From assembly GCA_009760855.2 (NCBI GenBank), contig WPIO01000155.1, positions 299,501 to 363,500 on the forward strand: a stretch of DNA of 64,000 bases. The letters are read 5' to 3'. Of the stretch, positions 34,283 through 44,489 are shown in pieces; the stretch's first letter is position 1, and each line of letters opens with the position of its first letter. The notes under the pieces were generated by a model. That model saw only the letters and a list, made by a program, of their open reading frames with translations, made no database searches and was not told where the DNA came from. This stretch comes from Cristatella mucedo (lineage: Eukaryota > Bryozoa > Phylactolaemata > Cristatellidae). The position numbers were made by a program, and so were the translations under genes.

Positions 34283-35710
34283 CTAAATTGGTGCATGCAT
34301 TTATGACATCCTGTCTCGACTTCTGTAACTCCCTGCTTGCTCGTCGACCGGCCAGTGCAATCAGGCGCTTACAACTGCTGTGAAACTCTGCAGCTAGGCT
34401 TGTCTGTCGCGAGCGTTGAAGTTGCCAAGTCACACCACTTCATGCCGACGTGCACTGGCTACCCGTCAAGCAACACATCGACTTCAAGGTTTAGTCGCTC
34501 ACTTCTAGGTCCCTTCATTCTCTGGCTTCAGCCAATCTATCAGATCTACTCCCCCACCAGGCTAAGCATCGTACCACCTGCTCTTCGGAATTCAACTGTC
34601 GCAATACAAAAAGAGGCTGTTTAAGCAGCTAGGATTATTATTATTATTATTACCTATACCTCGTACGAACCTCAAATCCTTTGGCGATCCTGCCTTTAGT
34701 TTGTATGCTCCAAAAGAATGGAACTCACTTCCTACTTGCATCACATCCCTAACCTAACCAAATTTAAAAAGAAACTAAAAACGCATCTATTCATTGCAGC
34801 ATTTAGTAGGCCCAAGTGATTCGTCCTTTACGTGCTTATAGATGCTGACACTGTGCATGCTGCCACTAACCACACTTGCATGCTGACCTTTATGTCACCC
34901 CTAGCCATGTTATGCTTGTTGAAATTGAGCATACTGCCATCAACCAGTCGATCATGCTTCCTTTGCAACAAATGTCAAGTGCCTAGAAAGAGATTTAGTT
35001 CTGAGGGCACAATATCAATATGATATAATTTCAACATATTACAATCCATATCTGAGGGCACTACATCATCTAGCTGTGCCTCCAGCCAGCCTTAAATCCC
35101 GTCGAGATGGTAATAATAAAAATAATAATAATACGTTTGTATAGCACCTTCAGAGCTCAATCGCTTTCTAAGCATTTTATATTTGCTACAAAGTAAGCAT
35201 GATCGAAGTGTCCCTCCAGTTCCTATGTTCCCAAGAGCGAGTAACTCACTACCAAGATTCATACCTAATCAGGCAATGGGCTTGCTATTCGACATGCATT
35301 AAGCGCCTCTTAGTTCATCTAGGCTTTGGGCACTGTCTTACTCTAAGCCCAGATTTTTCACGGTGTATCTCCGCCTTACCATTGTAATTGCCAAGCGTAA
35401 TAGACACTATATACATCATTTCTATTGAGACGATAGTCTCGAAGTTATGTAATGTAATGTAATGAAATATATATCCATCTGTAACTCAATAAAGAAACAA
35501 GACTATGCAGGATAGTTTTGTATAACGCACTCACAGCCCAAGTTACACCTGCACTTTGTTCCTTCCCAGCCTTCTAGTACTTTCTCAAATTGAGAGAGCC
35601 GAGAAGACCAACCCAACACCTAGCATCAGGGTACCACACAGTGTGTGCTAGTACACACGTTTGTGACATCCAGTCTACCTTCGTTTTACTTTTTCCCTCA
35701 GACTCCCTCT

Positions 35711-35748
<38 letters not shown>

Positions 35749-38622
35749 AGTCCTCTGCCTACTTAATATGATGCTTACTGATTGAATTCATTTGTACAGC
35801 ACCCTAAGAGAACTTTATCTCTCTTTATATATGTCACGGGTCTCGAGCCAACGACCTCGGTCATCAAATACATTCACATTGACCTTGATTCGAGGCAAAC
35901 ACCTTAACCACTGTGTCAAACAAGCCTATACACATGAACAACAGCTTTCAGCAATACACAGCCAAGCAGTGATGAAATCCAAAGACTAGCGCACGGCCAG
36001 TCCCAAATGAAATCTCTTGTTGTGAACAAGGGTCACTGTGTGGGGGTGGGGGAGGAGGAGGCCGAACACCAGACGTAGGAGCAGACGATTAGACCAAGTT
36101 ATGAGCATTTGACCACCACACGTGTGTGCATGCACAGGCAATAAAAGCTACTATTGACTGCCTGTTAGCTAAACCCACAAACTGCATGGGTCCACATGCA
36201 GGCCACTTGGAAGGATGCTCACCGGTTTTTGGAGATCGTCAGGGCTTTGTTCTCTCCGACTGTTCTGCCTCCACCTTCTGCAAAAGAATGCACGACATAT
36301 ATCACTTAATGTTTAATACCAATGCGGTTGGTGTGCAAACATGTACGCCCAAGTAAGCATGCATGCTTGCTTACGGTCGTGCACACACGTGCTTGCCACA
36401 AGGTGTGCAGACGAATGCACTGGCGCTCATACAGGCACATGATGGATCAAGCGCTGGCAGCAGCTGAAAGCAGCAAGGACTTCGTTCTAGCCACGAATCT
36501 ATAGCTCTCAAGTGCAGGCAGTGCTAGGGAGCACCAGCGCTTCGCATGCATATTCATAATATCGGCTCCGAGAGGCGTGGCCACGAGCAGGAGCATGGAT
36601 GAGTGGTGCAGCAGCACGATGTCCTTCTGCCTATGGTAATGCCACTGGCGGTGCTGCCTAGAGTGGCTGCTGCTGTGCTGCACTAGCACAGGGGGGCTCA
36701 CCGGTTGTGTTGCGGGCTCCGGTCTTCCATGGGTCCGGGGTGATCACCTTACCCAGTTTGCTTTGGCCTACAAGGGATTCGAACTAAACAGGTGGTAGCT
36801 GGCATACAAAGTACGCCTAGGATAGAAAAAGAGTGATTCCCAGTATTTTCAGCTTTTTTTTAAAGCAACAACTCCATAGTATCAAGGCAAAAGCCACAAA
36901 ACCCAACAAGTTCACAGGAATGTAGTAATTAAAATAATAATAACACACTTGATAAAGCGCCCTCGGAGAACTCTATCTCTTTCTAGGCGCTTTACATTTG
37001 CAGCAACGGAAGTAGTGGGGTTGGGTATATGGCTGAGACAGACAAACCCACACGTGAATGATACAGCTGCCGCAGCACGCACAGGCACTGCATTGCTTAC
37101 GAGGCGTGCCGGAGGGGGAATTGAAGGAAACAACCTGATGACCCCGGAGGCACTAGCAGCCTACACAAGCGAAAAGCATTCAAAGAGCTTGGCAACAATA
37201 GTAGCTGCAGGTAAGAAACTTTTAGCTAGCGAGGTTAGACAGACAGACATAAGCATATCCTCCATAGGGCAGAAAGTGCTAATAGCAGCTCGACGCCAAT
37301 CAGAACTTATCAAATTCCATCCACACTTTTCGACTAGCATACCTCAGGAAGGACCTTGACTTTTTGCTTTCGCACAACAGCCAGCCCACTTCGTCCACGG
37401 GTATGGCGGCATGAATGATCTAAAGTGTGGTGCAGGATCGAAATGCGATGTGATGTATCTACGTCTGTAACTCCACAAAGCAAGGAGGGCAGGAGGGCAG
37501 CTAAGGAAGTGAGTACCGTGGAAGTTGCAGCTCCTCAGGTCCTCTGGAAACTATGTGCCGCAGTAGGCAGCAGGAGACTGGATGTCGTTGCCTACGAATT
37601 GCAGGATAAAGTGCCACAGTCTGGGACCCGCAGAGCAAAAGCTTCTGTCGCCAACTGTCTTTAAGCGGATGAATGGAATGGCTAATGTATTGTCACAGAG
37701 GACCTGATGGCACGAGGAGACTGAAACTGGCGCAGCAGCTCAGCTAGGCATGAAAGAGACAAGCGGTGGCGAGCCTTGAAAGCGAGCGCAAGAACTGTGT
37801 GTACTCAGCATCCGTCGATAAAGCGGAAGCCATCAAAGCTCCTTCAGCAAAGAAGACACGCAGTCAAACCTCTGGGATCGTCAAGGCAACGGCAGAGGCG
37901 GATGCCGAGACCCACAGCCGATCAACCACAGCCGGCACTGCCCTTGCCCGAAGCAACAGCCGAAAGCTGGGCGCGGCAGCGCTGCATGGCAACTGGTACT
38001 GGAGCCCGTTCGGGAGGCTGCGGAAATTCAAGCCCGGGTCAGCGGGCGCACCAGCCGAAGGCAAGCGAATGAGCCGGAGAACAGCGGCACGCAATAGGCC
38101 AGCGGTTGGGACGTTCGGCTCGACGCTAAGCTCGCTTATCTAACGCCGGACGCGCGGAAGGAGCTAGGGTCACAGGTCCGCCCACATCCGCTAGCGTACG
38201 TTAGGCGGGAGAGTCACCGGCACGCACGCGCGGTATGTAAAGAGAAGACTGGCAACCCTCGGAATGCAGGTGCGAACGGCAACGGTCGGAAGTTGGGGCT
38301 TCGGGTGTTCTTGGCGTCAACGACGCGCGATTCTCCCAGATACGTAAGAAGTTTCTCTCGAAACGGTCGCTTAATGTTCAAAAGATGTAAGCTTGAATAC
38401 GACGACGTTCAGGGCGTGGATATTGCGTCTGCGTTATCGAGCAATCATGGAACTGCCAACCCGTACAGAGCGCGCATCGCGGGAGCTACTAGCTAAACCA
38501 AACCAAATGCGAAACACGAAAAGACAGCTGCAGCGACAGCGAGTGAGGATTTCTTTTTCGCTAATAAGCCATTTTTGCTGCTGCTGCACGAGAAATAGCT
38601 ACTTACATGCCTCACAGACCAT
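30036..38622 (-). CDS. CRIPT: CRIPT (cysteine-rich PDZ-binding protein), complete 5-exon gene
   Basis: Exons on the minus strand: 38622-38607, 36767-36702, 36277-36223, 32989-32889 and 30100-30036 (stop TAG at 30038-30036). All four introns are GT-AG (donors GTAAGT, GTGAGC, GTGAGC, GTAGGT) and every phase matches (1, 1, 2, 1). The product is 100 residues; vertebrate CRIPT is about 101. Visible landmarks are MVCEAC at the N terminus, KVITPDPWKTGARNTT, GENKALT, HQPGSHYCQGCAYKK, GICAMCGKK, and the C terminus YRQTSV, whose last residues form the PDZ-binding motif known for this family. CxxC pairs occur at MVCEAC, CKIC, CQGC and CAMC; the family binds zinc and is known as a PSD-95 PDZ3 ligand and as a minor-spliceosome component. 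The start ATG has A at -3 and G at +4. Introns are about 1839, 424, 3233 and 2788 bp and carry L2 and SINE copies. I see no canonical AATAAA shortly after the stop. The identification rests on near-complete match to the remembered family pattern, so it is firm. Confidence 0.96.
30487..30549 (-). mobile_element. L2-B LINE internal fragment
   Basis: GGACTTGAGGGCACGAGGAGG matches the reversed coding segment seen at 63304 on (shown here as ACTTGAGGGCACGAGG). Lies in CRIPT intron 4. Confidence 0.6.
30550..30709 (+). mobile_element. L2-A LINE 3'UTR in CRIPT intron 4
   Basis: TGCATGTCACCCCTAACCAT to the stem-loop (AAAGCGCCTAGAAAGTGATG) and (ATT)n. Abuts the L2-B piece. Confidence 0.8.
30710..31373. 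other. CRIPT intron 4, nothing recognised
   Basis: No repeat family or exon found. Confidence 0.4.
31374..31803. repeat. Minisatellite CCTACTACTATCAATGCAT-type, split by SINE-2
   Basis: Units of about 33 bp combining CCTACTACTATC and CCTACTACAGGATG on both sides (31374-31530 and 31707-31803) of a SINE-2. Confidence 0.85.
31549..31706 (-). mobile_element. SINE-2 inside the minisatellite
   Basis: ATTTAACAGCCTCTCTTGC tail, body ACGGCTATCACCATCCC, reversed B-box GCAGGATTCGAACCCACGAC, A-box GCTTTACCTAGTGAGCCAG. Confidence 0.8.
31804..32604. other. CRIPT intron 4, no confirmed feature
   Basis: A minus frame at 31924-32106 (YLGDDGTGRLPRRMAGPED) is open and ends near a donor-like CCTA|GTAAGG; unsupported. 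A poly-C run at about 32162. Confidence 0.3.
32605..32769. repeat. CT/CTGT pyrimidine repeat in CRIPT intron 4
   Basis: Lies 120 bp beyond the exon-4 donor. Imperfect CT with GTCTC interruptions. Confidence 0.95.
33064..33310 (-). mobile_element. L2-A LINE, degraded
   Basis: GCATTTGCTGGAAAGAAAG, TGTCAAGTGG, GAGTTCTGGGCTTTGAGAGC in reverse order of the ORF end and 3'UTR. CRIPT intron 3. Confidence 0.65.
33498..33650 (-). mobile_element. L2-A LINE 3'UTR, degraded
   Basis: AATAATAATAAG tail, decayed stem-loop, GTGATAGCATGCACAGCC. Confidence 0.65.
33680..34232 (+). mobile_element. L2-A LINE ORF2 C-terminal fragment
   Basis: Reads KLFHAFVTSRLDFRNSLLAG then RSLHSLAPAYLLELLP, split over frames. 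Followed by a GA tract and then a second copy. Confidence 0.75.
34245..34280. repeat. (GA)n between two L2-A copies
   Basis: About 17 GA units. Confidence 0.95.
34281..35040 (+). mobile_element. L2-A LINE, interrupted by a SINE-2 tail
   Basis: ORF2 C-terminal region to 34604, foreign 55 bp, then ACCTATACCTCGTACGAACC onward to the 3'UTR and a damaged stem-loop near 35000. Confidence 0.75.
34605..34659 (+). mobile_element. SINE-2 tail only, inserted in L2-A
   Basis: CAATACAAAAAGAGGCTGTT, TAAGCAGCTAGG, then (ATT)n: just the last part of SINE-2, sitting inside L2 coding sequence. Confidence 0.6.
35109..35215 (-). mobile_element. L2-A LINE 3' tip
   Basis: AATAATAATAC tail, GTATAGCACCTTCAGAG, TTTATATTTGCTACAAAG. 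Confidence 0.7.
35447..35545 (-). mobile_element. L2-B LINE 3' tip
   Basis: TGTAATGTAATGTAATG tail, ATATCCATCTGTAACTC, GCACTCACAGCCCAAGTT. Confidence 0.7.
35546..35782. repeat. Unassigned, with a CT tract (about 35700-35746)
   Basis: CT-rich tract; no other feature. Confidence 0.6.
35783..35926 (-). mobile_element. SINE-1, degraded
   Basis: GAATTCATTTGTACAGCACC tail, GGGTCTCGAGCCAACGACC, CACCTTAACCACTGTGTC. CRIPT intron 3. Confidence 0.7.
36930..37010 (-). mobile_element. L2-A LINE 3' tip in CRIPT intron 1
   Basis: CACTTGATAAAGCGCCCTC, CTTTCTAGGCGCTTTACATT: a near-perfect stem-loop. Confidence 0.8.
37012..37359 (+). CDS. Unassigned open frame in CRIPT intron 1 (opposite strand)
   Basis: An open stretch between an L2-A 3' end (36930-37010) and an L2-B copy. 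It reads protein-like (MTPEALAAYTSEKHSK, SIGQKVLIAARRQSEL) but no splice sites or family features are evident. May be chance. Confidence 0.15.
   Translation, partial: VVGLGIWLRQTNPHVNDTAAAARTGTALLTRRAGGGIEGNNLMTPEALAAYTSEKHSKSLATIVAAGKKLLASEVRQTDISISSIGQKVLIAARRQSELIKFHPHFSTSIPQEGP
37440..37790 (-). mobile_element. L2-B LINE with internal deletion, CRIPT intron 1
   Basis: ATGTATCTACGTCTGTAACT, then jumps past most of the usual 3'UTR to GAAGTGAGTACCGTGG, AAAGCTTCTGTCGCCAACTG and GAGGAGACTGAAACTGG. Confidence 0.75.
37791..38606. other. CRIPT intron 1, rest unassigned
   Basis: GC-rich part near the promoter; several open frames on the plus strand without support. Confidence 0.35.
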
Positions 38623-38723
38623 TCTGCGGTTCGCAGCTAGGGCAAGTACGTCAGCCAAAGCAGAATGTGACAGCGAACCCACTAGCAGCAGCTTCTCTCG
38701 GGGGGATAATCGCTAGCGTAATG

Positions 38724-38730
38724 ACTTCCG
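38724..38730 (-). promoter_or_regulatory. ETS-type site upstream of CRIPT
   Basis: The minus strand reads CGGAAGT about 100 bp upstream of the CRIPT start codon, the core recognised by ETS/GABP factors, which are common at housekeeping promoters. No TATA box is visible between it and the ATG. The role is inferred from position only. Confidence 0.3.
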
Positions 38731-38999
38731 ATTATTGTTGTGGACTGCTGTCGCATCCTGATTGTCGCACGTGCGAGTGAGGTCGTGCCTGTAAATGAGG
38801 CTTGAATTCCTGCCGGTAGCGCTCCCGGAATTACTGGACAAATATCTTGAGACTGCGGTGTGAGCACTCGCTAGAGCGAGATGGAAATATGCCGAGTAAT
38901 GCATTTGTACACTTGAAAGCAGCGCCTGCAAAGGGGAGTCGCGTGACAAACTGCGAGTGCCGCGCCGGTAACTCCCAGACCGGGATAATTCATGGACCA

Positions 39000-39740
39000 C
39001 GGCTTTTTTTAAGCTGTCATTCGTGTTTTTAGCGGGGCGACGGATGATACCAGGTGACGCCGGCGGCCCGAATAGATTTGTAACCACGCAAGGGTTAAGC
39101 AATATTGTAGCACATCGCCTGCCTGGCTCAACAGCCATAGCATCCTGCTCCCCGCAGGAGTGGTTGATTGATGTCGGCTGGCCTGTCAACCCTATTGTCA
39201 CGGCCAGTTTTTCAAGGGTAGGGCGCCGCGGGCGGAAGGTCGCCGCCACGGGTAGCCAGCCGACCATGGTGGGACTGGGTGGCTAGTATGCAATCCACGA
39301 CCGCAATTGAAGAAAAGGGGAGAGCCAACATCCGGAGAATTCGGTGGACCCCACCGAATACGGTCGTATAGCGCCCGTTCTCGAATTTTGTGTTTTGTGT
39401 GTGTGCGCACATAGTCCGGCATAGGGATCTGCCGATGCGAACTAGGAAGTAGTTTGGTGTAGTTTGTGTTCCCGTCTTCACGGTGGAAGCGGAGCCATAG
39501 GGTCTAGGCTCCGGTTAGGGCTCCTCCATCTTACTTGGGTCGTTCCCCACCGTCGACTTAGGTACCGCTCCGCAAGAGTGCTAGTGCTGTTGAGAGCGTG
39601 TGAGGAGTATGGAGATAAAACCGAGCTAGACGCGAAGCGACTTTGTGCACTGGCGAATAAAGCTCAGTAAAATCCCTAATTTGTGTTGCTCGCTTTCCAA
39701 TTCGCGCAGCGGACTCACGACCCCTTTAGTAACGGTATGT
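39000..39740 (+). other. Possible solo LTR or old promoter/terminator unit
   Basis: Begins about TTTGTAACCACGC (39076) and ends about TTTAGTAACGG (39736), with GAGATAAAACC (TATA-like, 39612) 45 bp before AATAAAG (39657), the order expected of an LTR U3-R. Clean TG...CA ends and a primer-binding site were not found, so this stays tentative. A 184-codon minus frame (38713-39267) overlaps its left part. Confidence 0.25.
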
Positions 39741-39861
39741 AGGTCAGCGCCAAAAACGCTCCTTTCGTGGCGGCCTGCTTATTTCGCGTAGGCATGCACC
39801 GAACGGCATCAGGTGGTAGGTTACGCCGCTCGGTAAGCGGCAGGTTACGCCTACTCCGCCG

Positions 39862-40019
39862 AGCCGATTTAACAGCCTCCTTTGTATAGTGGCGTAAGAG
39901 CCTCTACGGCTATCACCACCGATTGCAGTTGGAAATATCGAATCGCCCACTGCAGGACTTGAATCTACAACTTCGGTCGTGAAGAGCAAGCACCGTACCT
40001 CCAGGGCTATCGAGCCCGA
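39862..40019 (-). mobile_element. SINE-2
   Basis: GCCGATTTAACAGCCTCC tail, CTACGGCTATCACCACC, GACTTGAATCTACAACTTCG (box B), GCACCGTACCTCCAGGG (box A). Confidence 0.8.
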
Positions 40020-40027
40020 GACCTCAT

Positions 40028-40853
40028 GTGCTCTTCTCCACAGTCAAGTCTGCCTACTTTCAGCTGCGCAACGTTGCTAAAATTCGGGCCTGTTTAGATA
40101 AGGATACCCCACGTCTAAGATGATCGTCGTGATGGTCGATGCATTCGTGACGTTCCGTCTCGACGACTTCTGCAGCTCGCTGCTCGCTGCGGCCAACCGG
40201 CGTGTGCGATCGGGCGATTGCAGCCGGTGCAAAACTCCGCAGCCAGGCTGGTCTGTCGTGAGCGTCGCAGCAGTTGCCACGTCGCACCACTTCTCGCCGA
40301 CCTGCACTGGCTTCCAGTCAAGCAGCGCATTGACTTCAAAGCTCCGTTGCTCACTTTTATTCTCTGGCTTCAGCCTACCTACCAGATCCACTCTCCCACC
40401 AGGCTAAGCATCGTACTGCCAGCTTTTCGGAATCCAACTGCTTACTTCATACAAACCTCAAATCCTTTAGAGACCGTGCATTTAGTTCGCATGCTCCCAA
40501 AGCCTGGAACTCCCTCCCGACTTGCGTCAGAACATCCCCTGACTTGACCACATTTAAAAAGAACTTAAAAACACACTTATTTGGGATAGCCTTTAGCGGG
40601 TCCTTGTGATTCGTCCTTCATGTGCTTATGCGTGCTGACACTGTGCATGCTGCCACCAACCACATTTGCATGCTGACACTATTCATGTCACCCCTAACCA
40701 TGTTATTCATGTTGTTTGTTTATCAAGCATGATATTACTCACCATTCAATTGCATTTCCCTTTGCAGCATGTAAATGTAAAGTGCCTAGAAAGAGATTGA
40801 GTTATCTGAGGGTGCTTTATCAAGTGCATTATTATTATCATTATGATTATTCT
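40028..40853 (+). mobile_element. L2-A LINE 3' end
   Basis: From TCTTCTCCACAGTCAAGTC through ORF2 C-terminus (frameshifted LHWLPVKQRIDFKA), full 3'UTR, stem-loop, (ATT)n. Confidence 0.85.
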
Positions 40854-41560
40854 TGGAGACTGCGATATGGCGGCGCTATTGTGCGGTTAAAACACTCACG
40901 AACACAACTGAGCGCCGAAAATGGCAGATTATTGTGGGTCATTTAGTTTCGGGTTACGCTCCGGTACAGTCTTTTACGCGGTGCGAAATAGTCATACCTC
41001 TTTGAACTAAACTAACCCCCGAAAATCCCTGTGCGGCAAACCTTCCCGTTCGCCTGCGATCGCTAGCGATGGCCCCGACCGAAAAAGCTGACCGCTACAC
41101 AGCAAGATACGAGTGGTAGTAAAGTAATCGCAGGAACACAGCTGCAAAGTCTCTACGTTAGACACGTTAGCTTTTCGTCACCGTAAGTTCGGTCTCTCGA
41201 TTCACTTGAATGGTAGTCCTAAGCTTGATCTTCAGAAACTGCCGCGCCGAACTCGTCATGCGGCCAACTTTTATTCTGCGTCTCCCATCTGAAGTTGCGA
41301 GCTCTGACGCCATTTCAGTTCGATCGGACCCAACTCAAGGCGGCAGTTCTTAGGTTCATTCATCTCGTTAAAACGCAGAGTGAACCGTTCAACAGCGGCC
41401 ATGGTGTACGTTAAAGGATCGGTGGCCTAGGGCGACTTCGGAAACGCAACTGACTGTCTTTTACATGGCATCAGCTTTTATGCGACGTCGGCTAAAGGTT
41501 AGCGCACTATCGGTTCCTCACCGCTGACATTAAGAAAACGCGAATAATGAATATCAGTAC
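40854..41560. other. No gene recognised
   Basis: Single-copy-looking; no splice-flanked frame. Confidence 0.35.
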
Positions 41561-41692
41561 GCCCGTCTGGTTTGGCCTCGTGGTTAAGGCGCACAACTTG
41601 ACAAAAGTCAAGGTGAATGCATTTGACGGCCCGAAGTCGTAGGCGCGAACCCCTTGACATATGTAAAGCGCCCGAATAGATATTAAGTTTGT
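41561..41692 (+). mobile_element. SINE-1
   Basis: GTCTGGTTTGGCCTCGTGG, GTTAAGGCGCAC, box B area AGGCGCGAACCCCTTG, tail ATGTAAAGCGCCCGAATAG. Confidence 0.75.
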
Positions 41693-42345
41693 AGCCGAGT
41701 TCCAGGGGCCAGAGGCTATCTCCCGCCAAACCTCGCCGTACTCCGGCCACGCTGCCGCTTGCCATGCCGCCGAGCTAGGGTAAGACGAGCGGCCCTCAGG
41801 TTAGGCCTCTTTATAATATCGCACGTGCGAACAACAACAGGGGAACTAAAAAAGTCTAGAGGGAAGGTCCTAAACAAAGTACACTACAGGGGCGCGAGAC
41901 GACGCAGCAAGCTCGAACGAACGTGTTAGTAGGTTAGTCGGCTTCCGAAGTCCCGCCGTTGTACCGACTCTGAATCCAACAGTACGAGCGTACACCGTAA
42001 AAAATCCGGCTAGCTGAGTTACTGCTTGGCTAGTCAGAGTCGACGTCCACCACAGTCGAGAGCTTCCACCGAAAGACGCTAACACTCGGGGGGGGGTTCA
42101 CGAACAGGATACATGGGGAACGCGGAGTGTACAAATCACAACGAGCGTCCTATCCAGCTTCGCTCGGGCCTTGGGCACTCGTTGCCTTGCGTACGTGGCC
42201 GCATCGCCGGAGCACGCCGGCACGAACCCAGGTGCATAACTCGGCGAGACCGGGAGCATCCAACACCAAGACTTACTCGGCCGACTTCCCGTACCCAAGA
42301 GCCCCGGTTACCTCACGTCACCGTACATCCAGCCACACCCGTAGT
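41693..42345. other. No gene recognised
   Basis: Moderately GC-rich. Frames on both strands lack support. Confidence 0.35.
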
Positions 42346-42482
42346 AGTGTAATGTAATGTAATATATCTCCGTCTGTAACTCCACAAAGTCATAAAGATC
42401 ATGTGGGTGCTACGCAGGAGAGTTTTGTATAGCGCACTTACAGCCTAAACGGCTTTCGGTAAGCAGTCGGTAGCCAACAGAC
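42346..42482 (-). mobile_element. L2-B LINE 3' tip
   Basis: GTGTAATGTAATGTAATATA tail, CTCCGTCTGTAACTCCAC, CCTAAACGGCTTTCGGTAAG. Confidence 0.8.
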
Positions 42483-42899
42483 GCGTAGGTCAGACCACGG
42501 GCTAGCCGGTGACCCTAACCCCCATTACAGCCGCCAGGTCACAGCCAACCGAACCTAGCCTGGGTACGGAGCCCATAGTTCATATTTGCCGGTTCAGCGC
42601 GGGCGCTGCCGTTTTCGTGCAGGATCAATTATCAGAAAGGGCTACTATTTTCTTGTAAAGGGTGTACGAGCTGATTTTCGGGTGCACGAAAGATGCAATT
42701 ATTTTTACGCAGAGTTAAGAAAGATTACTTCTTCTTATACAGAGGTGACGAACGCTGGCCAGCGACGGTGCTTTTTGGGATGAGGACCTTCAGTTGGCAG
42801 CTCCTAGCTCTCAAACTGGGTGTACGAAGACCAACTGCACGTAAGTCAGCGTAAGTAAGGAGACAAGTTCATCGTGTACAACCGAGCACTATTCCACCG
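42483..42899. other. Unassigned; open frame 42586-42783
   Basis: The frame reads GYYFLVKGVRADFRVHERC; it may be upstream L2-B sequence or chance. Confidence 0.25.
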
Positions 42900-44203
42900 A
42901 GCGTATAGTGTGGGGCCCGGTGGTGACAGAGGCTGTAGGGGCAGGTTGGCGAAGGACATTCTTCTAGGAATGCTTGCCTGGCCGACATTCTATCGTGAAA
43001 GTCGGAAAACTCCTTGAAACTAAATGACGATACAACCGAACTGCTGCTCACAGGACACCGTAAGCGTGTGGCTGGATTAAAAGGCTTTGCTCTTCAAATA
43101 GGTGATGCTGTTGTGCGACCATCACAGCGTGCGCTCGAAATTTAGGTGTCGTTTTCGACAGCTGCTTCAATTTTAAAAGTTCATTCAGAAGACTGCTTCT
43201 ACAGCTAGCCATCACTACCGATACCTATTCAAGATTAGGAGCCATATTTCACAGCGGCTTTCAAAAAAAAATTTAACTAGCTCATTTGTTCTGTAATTTT
43301 ATATAATGTATCTCCGTCTGTACTCCACAAAGTCATAAAGACCATGTGGATGTTACGCAGGAGAGTTTTGCATAGCGCGCTCACAGCCTAAGATGGTTTC
43401 GGTACGCATTCGGTAGCCAACAGACTTCGTCTCACGCAACAAAGAGAAAGTGGGAAGCATAGCAGAGTCAGGAGAGCAGTTGAGGTAGTGAGTAGCATGC
43501 AAGTAGCAGCTCAGGACCGCTGAAAATGATGAGCCCTAGTCGGCAGCAGGAGAGTAGTTGTCGTTGCATTCTGTCTTGGCTAGATTATTGTAATTCCCTT
43601 TTGGCTGGGCTACCAAAGAAAGCAACTAGGCCACTGCAGCTAACTATGAATATGGCTGCAAGGCTAGTCTTCAATTCGCAGAGGTTTGAGCACGCGTCTC
43701 CTTTGCTAAAAAGAGCTAGGATGGATGCCGTTTGATAAACGAATACATAGCAAAGTTCTTACGCTTACCTACAAGGCCAAGGCCATGGCTTGGCTCCTTC
43801 GTACCCAGTTGAGCTGCTGCACCATTTTCAGTCTCTTCGCGCCCTCAGGTCCTGTGTGGACAATAAATTAGCTGTTTCATTCCTCCGCTTAAAGACCGTT
43901 GGCGACAGAAGCTTTAGCTCTGCAGGTCCTAGACTGTGGAACTCGCTTCCACAATTCTTCCGAAACGAGAACTACTCTCTTGCTGCCGACTATGGCTCAT
44001 CCATTTCAGCGGTCCTGACCTCCTAATTCCATGCTACTAACTACCTCAACTGCTCTCCTGACTCTGCTATGCTTCCCACTTTCTCTTTGTTGCATGAGAC
44101 GAAGTCTGCTGGCTACCGAATGCGTACCGAAAGCCGCCCAGACTGTGAGTGCACTATACATATGGCTTTGCGGAGTTACAGATGGAGACACATTACATTA
44201 GCC
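42900..44203 (+). mobile_element. L2-B LINE, host copy of a nested insertion
   Basis: Left part (to about 43294) reads LKLNDDTTELLLTGH and LGVVFDSCFNFKSSF (RT thumb-side region). Right part (from about 43569) reads CILSWLDYCNSLLAGLPKK, MNMAARLVFNSQRFEH, then FSSAGPRLWNSLP, 3'UTR and CATTACATTA end. Frameshifts make it inactive. Confidence 0.8.
43295..43570 (-). mobile_element. L2-B LINE 3' end nested in another L2-B
   Basis: ATATAATGTATCTCCGTCTG tail, then the reversed 3'UTR to GTCGTTGCATT. TTCTGT occurs at both junctions (43289-43294 and 43569-43574), fitting a short target-site duplication. Confidence 0.75.
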
Positions 44204-44427
44204 AACTCGCAAATATTGATTCTCTTGACGTGCACGACGCGCGAAAGTTGGAGTTCCAGATGAATCATGCGGAAGAACAACGACGCAGGCTGAAGCTATA
44301 TTAACGGCATAGAGCTCGTTGCAGGATGCGAGAGATCCGTCGCTGAAACTTTGTTGCTGAAAGCTAGAAATAGTTCGCACCACTTCCAGGGCAGAAGGCA
44401 AGTAATCGGTCACATACGTAACAGCTC
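44198..44427 (-). CDS. Unassigned open frame after a good acceptor
   Basis: On the minus strand, CTGGCTGCATTTTCAG is followed by an open frame of about 75 codons (VTDYLPSALEVVRTISSF..., ending ...ENQYLRVG-stop). Composition is protein-like. It abuts the (ATTACATT) end of an L2-B copy. It may be part of an unrecognised mobile element. No family assignment. Confidence 0.18.
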
Positions 44428-44489
44428 CTGAAAATGCAGCCAGTGAAACCTGGCTTCCTGAGCGGAACTTTTCACTGCAATACGGTCAT

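Noticed and set aside
38713-39267. 184-codon minus frame starting with ATG upstream of CRIPT
   Set aside because: No family features, overlaps the LTR-like stretch, and lies partly in the CRIPT promoter region; probably chance.
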